A stretch of 64,000 nt of DNA, taken from positions 1 to 64,000 of the forward strand of contig NZ_WWCM01000011.1 in the NCBI RefSeq assembly GCF_009857915.1. The letters run 5' to 3'. Shown here in pieces: positions 53,978 through 62,370 of this stretch. The notes under the pieces are model-generated. The model did no database searches and had not been told where the DNA came from. It was given only the letters and a program-made list of their open reading frames with translations. The stretch is from Duganella qianjiadongensis. GTDB lineage: Bacteria > Pseudomonadota > Gammaproteobacteria > Burkholderiales > Burkholderiaceae_D. Both the position numbers and the translations under genes were made by a program. Within the stretch, counting starts at the first letter, position 1. Every line of letters begins with the position of its first letter.

Positions 53978-55999
53978 ATGATCCGTTTTATCCAAGTAAG
54001 CCTGATGCGCGGCGTGAAGCCGCTGCTGGAACAGGTCGATGTCACTCTCAACCCCGGCGACAAGATCGGCCTGATCGGCGCTAACGGCGCCGGCAAATCC
54101 AGCCTGTTCGCCATGATGCGCGGCGAACTGCATCCGGATCAGGGCGAAATCGACTTCCCGGCCAAATGGCGCGTCGCTTACGTGGCGCAGGAAACCCCGC
54201 CGCTGGAACGTGCCGCACTCGATTACGCCATCGATGGCGACGTCAATCTGCGCAAGCTGGAAGCGGAACTGGCGCGGCTGGAAGCGGAACCGGAATCGAG
54301 CGAGAACGGCATCGCCATGGGCGAGGTGTATAGCGCGCTGGCCGATGCCGACGCCTATACCGTGCAGTCGCGCGGCGAACAGCTGCTGCTGGGTCTGGGC
54401 TTTACGCTGGACCAGATGAAGCAGCCGGTATCGAGCTTCTCGGGCGGCTGGCGTATGCGCCTGAATCTGGCGCAGGCGCTGATGTGCCCATCCGACCTGC
54501 TGCTGCTGGACGAACCGACCAACCACCTGGATCTGGACGCCATCATCTGGCTGGAAGACTGGCTGAAACGCTATACCGGCACCCTCCTGATCATCTCGCA
54601 CGACCGCGACTTCCTCGACGAAATCGTCAACGTCATCGTGCACATCGACGAGCGCAAACTGAAGCGCTATTCGGGCAACTACTCCTCGTTCGAACGCCAG
54701 CGCGCTGCGCAGATGATACTGGCTGCCGGCGCGATGGAGAAGCAGCAGCGCAAACGTGCCCACCTCGAATCCTTCATCAACCGCTTCAAGGCCAAGGCTT
54801 CCAAAGCCCGTCAGGCCCAGAGCCGCATGAAGGCGCTGGCCAAGATGGAAGAGCTGGCGCCGCTGCGCGCTGCCGCCGAATTCTCGTTCGAGTTCCGCGA
54901 GCCGCTCAACGCCCCTAACCCGCTGCTGGTGATGGAAGACGTGGATGCCGGCTACCGCAGCGAAAACGAGAAGACCGGCGAGATCACCAGCAAGACCATC
55001 GTCAACCACATCAACTTCTCGCTGCAGATCGGCCAGCGTATCGGCCTGCTCGGTGTGAACGGCGCCGGTAAATCGACCCTGATCAAGACCATCGCTGGCG
55101 AGCTGGCGCCGCTGACCGGCACCGCCACCGTGGGCAAAGGCCTCAACATCGGCTACTTCGCCCAGCATCAGGTGGAAATGCTGCGTCACGACGAATCGCC
55201 GCTGTGGCATCTGGCCAAGATTGCGCCTACTGTGCGCGAACAGGAACTGCGCAACTTCCTCGGCGGCTTCAACTTCCCCGGCACCATGGTCACCAGCCCG
55301 ATCGCGCCGTTCTCGGGCGGCGAGAAAGCCCGTCTGGCACTGGCCCTGATCGTCTGGCAGCGCCCCAACCTGCTGCTGCTGGACGAACCGACCAACCACC
55401 TGGATCTGGAAACTCGCGAAGCGCTGACCGAAGCGCTGGCCCAGTTCGAAGGCACGCTGGTGGTGGTATCGCACGATCGCCACCTGCTGCGCGCCACCAC
55501 CGACCAGTTCATCATCGTTGCCGACGGCAAGCTGCAGCCATTCGATGGCGACCTCGATGACTACAAGGACTGGATGATGCAGACCAAGCTGGGTAAAGGC
55601 ACCGATGTGCTGCCCGCTGCCGGCAAAGCCAACCAGACCGATTATCCGGTCACCTCGCCGGTCGCTGTGCCGGCACCTGCGGCAGCCAGCGCGGCCGCAC
55701 CGGCCAGCGCCGTCCAGACCAAGGAGCAGAAGCGTCAGGCGGCGGAAGACCGCCAGCGCCTGTCGGCCCAGCGCAAGCCGCTGGAACAGAAGCTCAAGAA
55801 GGTCGACGAGCAGATGGCCAAGCGCAGCACGCAGAAAAGCCAGATCGAAGCACAGCTGGCCGAGCCGGGCATCTACGACGCCGCCAACAAGCCGCGCCTG
55901 ATCAAGCTGCTGGCCGAGCAGACCGACGTCGCGCGCGAACTGGGCGAGCTGGAAAGCGAATGGCTGTCGCTGCACGAACAGCTGGAAGCGCTGGCCTGA
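53978..55999 (+). CDS. ABC-F family ATPase (YheS type)
   Basis: Soluble twin-ATPase of 673 residues with two Walker A (GANGAGKSS, GVNGAGKST), two signature motifs (SFSGGWRMRL, PFSGGEKARLA), two Walker B followed by DEPTNHLDL, and the interdomain linker typical of ribosome-acting ABC-F proteins. A coiled-coil C-terminal tail (about 595-670) suggests YheS/Uup type. It likely acts on ribosomes with odd E-site states. Its place after prmB is shared by relatives. Confidence 0.93.
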   Translation: MIRFIQVSLMRGVKPLLEQVDVTLNPGDKIGLIGANGAGKSSLFAMMRGELHPDQGEIDFPAKWRVAYVAQETPPLERAALDYAIDGDVNLRKLEAELARLEAEPESSENGIAMGEVYSALADADAYTVQSRGEQLLLGLGFTLDQMKQPVSSFSGGWRMRLNLAQALMCPSDLLLLDEPTNHLDLDAIIWLEDWLKRYTGTLLIISHDRDFLDEIVNVIVHIDERKLKRYSGNYSSFERQRAAQMILAAGAMEKQQRKRAHLESFINRFKAKASKARQAQSRMKALAKMEELAPLRAAAEFSFEFREPLNAPNPLLVMEDVDAGYRSENEKTGEITSKTIVNHINFSLQIGQRIGLLGVNGAGKSTLIKTIAGELAPLTGTATVGKGLNIGYFAQHQVEMLRHDESPLWHLAKIAPTVREQELRNFLGGFNFPGTMVTSPIAPFSGGEKARLALALIVWQRPNLLLLDEPTNHLDLETREALTEALAQFEGTLVVVSHDRHLLRATTDQFIIVADGKLQPFDGDLDDYKDWMMQTKLGKGTDVLPAAGKANQTDYPVTSPVAVPAPAAASAAAPASAVQTKEQKRQAAEDRQRLSAQRKPLEQKLKKVDEQMAKRSTQKSQIEAQLAEPGIYDAANKPRLIKLLAEQTDVARELGELESEWLSLHEQLEALA

Positions 56000-56016
56000 A
56001 GCACTAGCCACAGCGG

Positions 56017-56053
56017 TACAGTAGCAGCCTGCCCTGCGCGGCCCGCTACTGTA
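56017..56053. other. Hairpin between convergent ABC-F and cheW-like genes
   Basis: TACAGTAGC (56017-56025) and GCTACTGTA (56045-56053) make a perfect 9-bp stem with a 19-base GC-rich loop. There is no T-run, but the position between two convergent stops fits a shared transcript end. Confidence 0.5.
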
Positions 56054-56070
56054 GCTGCATGAGCAGGCGC

Positions 56071-56553
56071 CTAGGCCGCCTGGCGCACACCGACCGGCGC
56101 TTTGCGCACCGACATCAGCTTCTCGATATCGACCACGATCAGGCGGCGGCCATCTACTTCGCCCCGCCCCAGCAGATAGTCAACACCCGCTGCCCCGGCG
56201 ATCGGCTGCACCTGCGCCAGCGACAGCGTTACCACATCGGTAATGCCATCGACCACAATGCCCACCACCGCATCGGCCAGCTGCAGGATGATCACGTCGG
56301 TGCGCGGATCATGCTGCGGCGGACGCGGACCGAACGCCACCCGCATGTCGACGATGGGCATGATCACCCCGTGCGACACGGCCACACCGGCCACGATTTC
56401 CCCTTCCGCCGCAAAGCGCTCCAGCGCCTGCAAGGGACGCAGCTCCCTGACCTTGGCGAAATCGAGCGCATAATCAAGCCCGCCTAGGCGGAACACCAGA
56501 TACTGGCCGGCGCCGGCTGCGGCGTCCTGCGTGTGCATAGTCAAACCAGACAT
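56071..56553 (-). CDS. Orphan CheW-like coupling protein
   Basis: Single CheW domain of 160 residues (YLVFRLGGLDYALDFAKVRELRP; PIVDMRVAF; VGIVVDGITDVVTLS). It is away from the che operon and clearly different from CheW at 7276. It could couple particular receptors or serve another CheA. ATG at 56553 is preferred (AGG six bases ahead); 56559 is an alternative. Divergent from the racemase-like gene. Confidence 0.88.
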   Translation of the reverse strand: MSGLTMHTQDAAAGAGQYLVFRLGGLDYALDFAKVRELRPLQALERFAAEGEIVAGVAVSHGVIMPIVDMRVAFGPRPPQHDPRTDVIILQLADAVVGIVVDGITDVVTLSLAQVQPIAGAAGVDYLLGRGEVDGRRLIVVDIEKLMSVRKAPVGVRQAA

Positions 56554-56677
56554 GATCATCCTTTCGTCCAGAAGCGCGATAACGGGCATGTCTCATCCTA
56601 GCCTCAGCCGGTCCGGCAAGCGTTGAGCAGCGTCAACTTTTACCGGCCGCGGCGCGCCCTAATGCTACAATCCTTGC

Positions 56678-57751
56678 ATGCAACCTGACCAGCCACTACA
56701 GGGCATACGGGTACTCGATCTGACCCGTTTGCTGCCCGGCCCCGTCGCCACCATGCATCTGGCCGACATGGGCGCCGAAGTCATCAAGATCGAAGACCCC
56801 GGCGCCGGCGACTATGCGCGCAGCATGGGCCCGGTACGCAACGAGGTTAGCCAGTTCTTCGTTGCCGTCAACCGGGGCAAGCAGATGCTGCGGCTGGACC
56901 TGAAGGATGCCGCCCAGCGCGAGCAGCTGCTGGCCATGGTGGAGCAGGCCGACGTGCTGGTGGAGAGCTTCCGTCCCGGCGTGATGGACAAGCTGGGACT
57001 GGGCTGGACTGTGCTGAAGCAGCGCAATCCGCGCCTCGTCATGTGCGCTATCTCCGGCTACGGCCAGCACGGCCCCTATTCGCAGCACGCGGGACACGAC
57101 ATCAACTACATCGGCTACGCCGGCATGCTGGCGCAGAACTGCGCCGGCGACGGTGTTCCGGTGCTGCCCAATCTGCAGGTGGGCGATCTGCTGGGCGGCG
57201 CGCAGGCGGCGCTGCAAGGCATACTGGCCGCGCTGGTCGCCGTCAAGATGGGCGGCGCCGGAAGACTGGTGGATATCTCGATGACGGCCACGGTGATGGC
57301 GCACAACATCATGCCGCTGGTGGCCGTGAACAATGGCGCTCCGGCAAAGGCCGGTGCCGACCTGCTCACCGGCGGCGTGCCTTGCTACAGCGTGTACCGC
57401 ACCTCGGACGGGCGCTACATGGCGGTAGGCGCGCTCGAACTGAAGTTCTGGCAGACCTGCTGCGAAGTGCTGCAGCGGCCCGACCTGAAAGCGCGCCACT
57501 GGCAGCTCGGCCAGCAGGTAGGCGGCCCTGAGGCCATGGCTGTCAAGGCGGAACTGGCCGCGCTGTTTGCCAGCCGCACGCTGGCCGAGTGGAGTGCCAG
57601 CTTCGCCGCCGCCGACTGCTGCGTGACGCCGGTGCTGACCACCGAGGAAGCCCTGCAGCATCCGCTATTTGCTACGCTGGTCAGCCAGCGCGAGCATCCA
57701 GGTGAAGGGCTGTACTGGAGCGTGGGCCAGCCGGTGCAGTTCCACGGCTAG
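56678..57751 (+). CDS. CaiB/BaiF-family protein, alpha-methylacyl-CoA racemase-like
   Basis: Protein of 357 residues of the class III CoA-transferase fold. The residues match the racemase (MCR) catalytic set by spacing and context: His140 (AGHDINYIGYAG), Asp170 (QVGDLLGG), Glu254 (VGALELKFW); in M. tuberculosis MCR these are H126, D156 and E241. So it probably epimerises 2-methylacyl-CoA rather than moving CoA. Length fits racemases (about 360) and is shorter than formyl-CoA transferase. No fatty-acid genes lie next to it. Confidence 0.88.
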   Translation: MQPDQPLQGIRVLDLTRLLPGPVATMHLADMGAEVIKIEDPGAGDYARSMGPVRNEVSQFFVAVNRGKQMLRLDLKDAAQREQLLAMVEQADVLVESFRPGVMDKLGLGWTVLKQRNPRLVMCAISGYGQHGPYSQHAGHDINYIGYAGMLAQNCAGDGVPVLPNLQVGDLLGGAQAALQGILAALVAVKMGGAGRLVDISMTATVMAHNIMPLVAVNNGAPAKAGADLLTGGVPCYSVYRTSDGRYMAVGALELKFWQTCCEVLQRPDLKARHWQLGQQVGGPEAMAVKAELAALFASRTLAEWSASFAAADCCVTPVLTTEEALQHPLFATLVSQREHPGEGLYWSVGQPVQFHG

Positions 57752-57772
57752 AGCTGAGCACACGGGCGCCGT

Positions 57773-59647
57773 TCAGGCCTCCGGTTCCAGCGGCGGGGTC
57801 CAGTCCAGCGGGGCGCTGCTGCCGGAAAACACCACATTCATGCCGGGCACGGTGGTACGCACTTTGGCTTTCAGCTCTTTGGCCGGACGGTCGTAAGGCG
57901 GATTGCCGTCGGGTGCAAAACTCATGGTCCGCAGCAGCACGTCGCCCGTCAGCTGTTCCACCTTGCAGTACGATCCGCGCATGATGGCCAGCTTCTGCCG
58001 CTCGATCAGATTGACTTCTTCCTGCGCTTGTTCGTGCTGCACTTCGGCCGCCTTGAGCAGCAGCGACAGCTTGGAAATGGCGCGCAGCGAAGGCCCGACA
58101 TTGGCCGCCATCTTGTGGAATAGCTGTTCCTGATCAGGCGTCAGCACCACCTCGCGCTTGCGCACGCGCGTGGCCAGCGTCAGATAGCTACGTACTTCCG
58201 CCTGCCCCGACAGCGCCTCGATCTCGTTGCGGCGGATGCGCGCTTCATGCGCCGTCTGCTGCACGCGCGGCTGCAGTTCCATGATCTTTTTATTAAACTT
58301 GGACAGATCCGGCACCAGCGTGTACAGCAGCATTTCGTGCTGGCGGCGCGGCCCGGCGCTCTGGATTTCGATCTTGCGCGCACCGATGGCGCAGCCTTCG
58401 GCCAGCTTGATGTGGACTTCCTCGGCCAGAATTTCGCAGTTGCTGGCTTCGTCGATATACACCTTGGAGCCGGAAATGATGCAGCTCTCGGCGCGGGTCA
58501 GATGCACCTCGCCTTTGCGGGTCTGCAGCACCGCGCCCGAGGCGACGCCGCGCACCAGAATATCGCCTTCCTGATTGGTGGTGGTGCCGCCCATCAGGTT
58601 GCGGCTCAGCGTGATAGTGCCGCCGCGCGAACTGATGTTGCCGAACACGTCGCCGTGGATGGTGATATTGCCTCCATCGACCACGCGCTGTTCCTGCACG
58701 TCGCCGAATTCTTCGTACTCGCCGGTCAGCTGCAGATTTCCCGTGGTGCGCGCGCTGACGCCTTCGCGGCTGATGATCTTCGGCCCGATCGACAGGCGCT
58801 TGCTGGCCGCATCGATGCTGAGGAAGCCCTCCACCGCCGACACCAGAAACTCGCCGTCCTTGCTGTTCTCGATCACCGTGCCTTCGCCGGCCATATCGCT
58901 CAGTTCCAGATCGCGCGGCACCGGCGGCTCCAGCACGATGCCGGATAGCTCGTAGCCGCGCGCGCCCATCACGCGCGGCACTTTGCGCAGCAGGCGGACA
59001 TTGGCCTTCACCTGCGGGAAGCGGTTCTGGAAGGCCTGCAGATCGAGCTTGCCGTCCTTTTTTTCGCGCGGCGCATCGCTGCGGTGGATATCCTGCGACA
59101 CTTCCTCGATAGTAGCGTCGCGCCCCGGTGCCGCCGCCAGCCGGCGCGCCACCACGATACGCGCCACGCGGCCATAGGAAATCACATCGCGCACTGCCGG
59201 CGCATCGATCCCGAAGCGCACCCCCTTGACCCACATGTCGGAAACGAATTCGTCGAAATTCAGCCGGGCCGGCTGGGCCGGCATATCGGGTATTTCGAAA
59301 AACACGGGCTCGAAGAAATACTCGGCTTCACCATTGATCAGCTTGACGGCCTTGTACAGGGTGCGGCGGGTGGGGTGAAACGCTTCGATGCCGGCGGCAA
59401 AGCGGATCATGGGCTGGCTGGCCACATTGGGCGGCAGATCCGGCCCGCAGTTGTACAGCAGCTTGATCAGAACAGCATAATCCAGCCCGGCAAAATAGGA
59501 GCTGCTGAGGAATACCTGACTTACCGCAGAAAGGCATGAGCGTGGCGAAGCATCCCGCGCGAAGAAAATACCGTCGGGACGCTTGATGATTGCTGCCGGC
59601 AGATCACCTTCCGCCGCCTGTTCTAGCGCCTGAGCCTCATCCGACAC
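57773..59647 (-). CDS. FapA/DUF342-family protein, copy 1
   Basis: Protein of 624 residues: an N-terminal domain (about 30-70, FLSSSYFAGLDYAVLIKLLY), the DUF342 body, a right-handed beta-helix with many Gly/Asn repeats (about 300-430; GDVFGNISSRGGTIT, ASNCEILAEEVHIKL), and a C-terminal coiled coil (about 440-560). FapA in Vibrio localises at the cell pole and affects flagella; role here is not proven. The GTG at 59647 has GAGGA ahead; a TTG at 59671 is an alternative. It lies 72 bp after copy 2. Confidence 0.85.
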   Translation of the reverse strand: MSDEAQALEQAAEGDLPAAIIKRPDGIFFARDASPRSCLSAVSQVFLSSSYFAGLDYAVLIKLLYNCGPDLPPNVASQPMIRFAAGIEAFHPTRRTLYKAVKLINGEAEYFFEPVFFEIPDMPAQPARLNFDEFVSDMWVKGVRFGIDAPAVRDVISYGRVARIVVARRLAAAPGRDATIEEVSQDIHRSDAPREKKDGKLDLQAFQNRFPQVKANVRLLRKVPRVMGARGYELSGIVLEPPVPRDLELSDMAGEGTVIENSKDGEFLVSAVEGFLSIDAASKRLSIGPKIISREGVSARTTGNLQLTGEYEEFGDVQEQRVVDGGNITIHGDVFGNISSRGGTITLSRNLMGGTTTNQEGDILVRGVASGAVLQTRKGEVHLTRAESCIISGSKVYIDEASNCEILAEEVHIKLAEGCAIGARKIEIQSAGPRRQHEMLLYTLVPDLSKFNKKIMELQPRVQQTAHEARIRRNEIEALSGQAEVRSYLTLATRVRKREVVLTPDQEQLFHKMAANVGPSLRAISKLSLLLKAAEVQHEQAQEEVNLIERQKLAIMRGSYCKVEQLTGDVLLRTMSFAPDGNPPYDRPAKELKAKVRTTVPGMNVVFSGSSAPLDWTPPLEPEA

Positions 59648-59719
59648 AATGTTCCTCACAAAACGGGGCAATTCCCGATTCTAGATTAGCATGAACGCTT
59701 GAAATTTGGCAGTGCATCG

Positions 59720-61624
59720 CTATCCGGCTATCGAAGGTGCGCGCGGGTCCAGATGCCAGTTCAGCACACCGGCACTATCGCAGAACAGCATGCGGCCTGC
59801 ACCACCGTTACGCAGACGCAGCTTGATGTCTTTTGCCGGCTGCATGATCAGGTCCGTGCTGGTGCTCTGGAACGGCATGGTGCGCACCATGGTCTCGCCG
59901 CACACCATACGCAGGCTGCAGCGTGCATGGCCGGTCGCGGCCAGTTTCTGCTCGATCACGCGCTGCAGCTTCTCCTGCGTTATCTTGAGCTGGACCTGAC
60001 CGGGCCGCAGTTCGTCGCGCAGCGTGGAGATGGCCTGCAGCTCGCTGGCCACCGCAGCGGCTATCTTGCGCAGCAAATGACCCTGCTCGGGCGATAGCTG
60101 CAGCTCCTGATTGCGCAGCTTCTGCGCCAGCGCCAGATAGCGGCGCACGTCGGGGATGGCGGCAATAGCATTGATTTTCTGCTGGATTTCTTCGTTCGCC
60201 TGCATCAGCGCAGCTTCGCGCTGCCCCAGTTCGCCGATCTCCTGATCGAACTGGCTGACATCGCGCACCAGCACATGCACCAGCATTTCCGTGCGGCGGC
60301 GCGGACCGGCACTGTCGATCTCCACATCGCGCCCCGCCACGGCGCAGCCTTCGGCCAGTTCGATGCGCACCTGTTCGGCGATGATCTCGCAGTTGGAGGC
60401 GTCGGTAATGGTCACCGATGTGCCGGAAATAACGCAGTTCTCGGCCCGGCCTATGACGATCTGGCCGCTATCGCTATGGATCACGGAGCCGGAAGCCACC
60501 CCGCTGATGGTGATATTGCCGGACGCATTATGCACCGCGCCATTCACCAGATTCTGCCCCAGCACTACGGTGCCGCCACGCGAAGTGATGTTGCCGTACA
60601 CATTGCCATGCACGGTGATATCGCTACCAGTTACTTCGCGCTGTTCCTGGATGTCGCCGAATTCCTCGTAGGCGCCCGCCAGCTCCAGATTGCCGGTGGT
60701 CTTGCCGCTCACGCCATCGACACTGATGATCTTGTCGGTGATGGAAATGCGCTTGGACTTGGCGTCCACATTGAGAAAGCCTTTGCGGGTCGACACCACG
60801 TATTCGCCATCTTCGAACATGCGCGCTTCCGTGCCCTCGCCGGCAAAGAAACTCAGCGTCAGGTCCTGCGGCGCATCGGGCGCAGTACGGCGCCCGCCCG
60901 TGTCATAGCCGGGCTGGCCCGGCACGGCCGGTATTTTCTTGAGCAGTTTGACATTGGCTTCGATCTGCGGGAAGCGGTTCTGGAAGCTGCCCAGATCGAC
61001 CCGGCCATCGGCGCGCTCCTTGGGCGCATCGCTGCGGTGCAGGTCGGACGATACTTCCATCACGCTGGCATTCTGGCCCGGCTGCGGGTCCAGATCGACG
61101 GCCACGGTAATGCGGTCCGGCTTGGTGGAAGCTATCGCCGCCGCCACCGCTGCCACTTCGATGCCGAACAATATGCCCTTGTTCCACATCTCGGTGACGA
61201 ATTCGTCCACATTCAGCCGGGTCGGCCGTTCCGGAATGATGGTGCCGTCGGACAGTTCCTGCGCTTCCAGATACAGCGTCTCGAAATAGTATTCGGCATA
61301 GCCGCGCCCCAGTTTAGGCGGCTTGTACAGGGCTACGCGTTCAGGCGGAATGTCGCCCAGATCGGTGGCGATGCGCACCAGATCCTTGCTCGGCATTTCC
61401 GGCCCTACGCCATACAGGGCCTTGATCAGCACTTGGTAATCCAGACCGGAGAAAAAGCGGTGCGAGTGGAACACCTCGTTGATAGCGGCCACCAGCGTCA
61501 GCTGCGACATCGACATGTCGATGAAGATGCCATCGCTCTGGCGCACCAGACCGACAGGCAAGCCGGCACCCGGAGTGTGAACTTCCTCCCCAGATGTCAC
61601 TAGAGCAACGTCTTGAACCACCAT
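59720..61624 (-). CDS. FapA/DUF342-family protein, copy 2
   Basis: Protein of 634 residues, paralogue of the downstream gene, with the same order: N-terminal FFSGLDYQVLIKALY region, DUF342 core, beta-helix (GNVYGNITSRGGTVV; DASNCEIIAEQVRIEL) and C-terminal coiled coil. GGAGGAGG lies right before the ATG at 61624. The two genes are tandem, same strand, and probably an operon. An inverted repeat lies upstream at 61659-61684. Confidence 0.85.
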   Translation of the reverse strand: MVVQDVALVTSGEEVHTPGAGLPVGLVRQSDGIFIDMSMSQLTLVAAINEVFHSHRFFSGLDYQVLIKALYGVGPEMPSKDLVRIATDLGDIPPERVALYKPPKLGRGYAEYYFETLYLEAQELSDGTIIPERPTRLNVDEFVTEMWNKGILFGIEVAAVAAAIASTKPDRITVAVDLDPQPGQNASVMEVSSDLHRSDAPKERADGRVDLGSFQNRFPQIEANVKLLKKIPAVPGQPGYDTGGRRTAPDAPQDLTLSFFAGEGTEARMFEDGEYVVSTRKGFLNVDAKSKRISITDKIISVDGVSGKTTGNLELAGAYEEFGDIQEQREVTGSDITVHGNVYGNITSRGGTVVLGQNLVNGAVHNASGNITISGVASGSVIHSDSGQIVIGRAENCVISGTSVTITDASNCEIIAEQVRIELAEGCAVAGRDVEIDSAGPRRRTEMLVHVLVRDVSQFDQEIGELGQREAALMQANEEIQQKINAIAAIPDVRRYLALAQKLRNQELQLSPEQGHLLRKIAAAVASELQAISTLRDELRPGQVQLKITQEKLQRVIEQKLAATGHARCSLRMVCGETMVRTMPFQSTSTDLIMQPAKDIKLRLRNGGAGRMLFCDSAGVLNWHLDPRAPSIAG

Positions 61625-61658
61625 CCTCCTCCATTCGGCATGCACGCCGACAGACATT

Positions 61659-61684
61659 GCGTGTAATTAATTAATCTTACACGC
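61659..61684. promoter_or_regulatory. Inverted repeat upstream of the fapA-like pair
   Basis: GCGTGTAA (61659-61666) and TTACACGC (61677-61684), perfect 8-base arms with a 10-base AT-rich loop, 35-60 bp ahead of the copy 2 start. It may be an operator or a leader hairpin. The rest of the gap to 61792 is AT-rich without a clear promoter. Confidence 0.5.
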
Positions 61685-61792
61685 TGCCTAAAAGGAAGGT
61701 TGAATAATTCACATTGTGGGAAGCGTAACTGTGAACTAATTGCTACATATCAATAATACATTGATAAGTATGCCGCCGGCACCATAGTGGAA

Positions 61793-62194
61793 TCAGCGGC
61801 GCGGCGGATTGGCGTAGATGTCCTGACCAACTTCGTTGATCTGGCGGCGCAGGTCGCGCCGCTCATCGGGCGTGAGGCGACCAGCCCGGCGATTCATTTC
61901 GGCATTGCGGCCAGCTTCCTGCATGGCGCGGCGCTGCTCTTCGGCGCGTGCCTCGTAGCTGCGCGGATCGATCTGGCGGATATCGCTGTTGCGGTTATCC
62001 TGACCACGCCCGCCCTGCATGTCGCGACCGGGACCGCCGCGGGCTTCGTCACGGTGCTGGCCTTCGCCCATATCGGCTGCCTGCACCAGACCGGCGGCCA
62101 GCAGGCCGCCGCACACCAGCAAGGTGCCGACGGACGATCGCACGCAAAAATATGCGCTGGCTGCCGCGTTCATTTTTTTGTGACTGATGCCCAT
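61793..62194 (-). CDS. Small secreted Arg/Gly-rich protein
   Basis: Protein of 133 residues with a signal peptide (about 1-39, ending VQAA), an Arg/Gly/Asp-rich low-complexity middle, and a C-terminal motif LTPDERRDLRRQINEVGQDIY. Similar C-terminal motifs occur in hypothetical proteins of Burkholderiales as I recall; function unknown. It is divergent from ompR and shares its upstream region with the putative OmpR repeats. Confidence 0.75.
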   Translation of the reverse strand: MGISHKKMNAAASAYFCVRSSVGTLLVCGGLLAAGLVQAADMGEGQHRDEARGGPGRDMQGGRGQDNRNSDIRQIDPRSYEARAEEQRRAMQEAGRNAEMNRRAGRLTPDERRDLRRQINEVGQDIYANPPRR

Positions 62195-62272
62195 CTTGGC
62201 GTTCCCAATGACTGAATCTATGTCCCGAGTGTATGCTGGATTACCTGACGCCGTAAGAGCAATTGGGTAAAG

Positions 62273-62289
62273 TTTGTAACACTTTGTAA
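62273..62289 (+). promoter_or_regulatory. Putative OmpR box: direct repeats
   Basis: TTTGTAA occurs twice (62273-62279 and 62283-62289), start to start exactly 10 bases, as OmpR-family half-sites do. It lies about 80 bp ahead of ompR and about 80 bp ahead of the divergent secreted-protein gene. Confidence 0.55.
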
Positions 62290-62340
62290 TGCCTCAAATC
62301 AGGCGTTTTCGCGGAACGATTATGACGTTACCATAGCAAC

Positions 62341-62370
62341 ATGAATAAGACAAATCTGGCAGGGATATGA
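62341..62370 (+). CDS. Possible nine-codon upstream reading frame before ompR
   Basis: ATG at 62341 opens a nine-residue frame (MNKTNLAGI) whose TGA stop (62368-62370) overlaps the ompR ATG at 62367. No clear ribosome-binding site lies ahead, so this may be chance; if translated it could couple to ompR. Confidence 0.25.
   Translation: MNKTNLAGI

Noticed and set aside
61708..61735. TTCACA-N16-TGTGAA as a CRP site upstream of the fapA-like pair
   Set aside because: The arms are in the reverse order to the CRP consensus TGTGA-N6-TCACA and the spacer is wrong.
62267..62292. A possible FliA promoter before ompR (TAAAGTTT at 62267)
   Set aside because: The -35 matches but the base pairs 11 further on (TAATGCCT) do not match GCCGATAA. 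The direct-repeat reading as OmpR sites is better.
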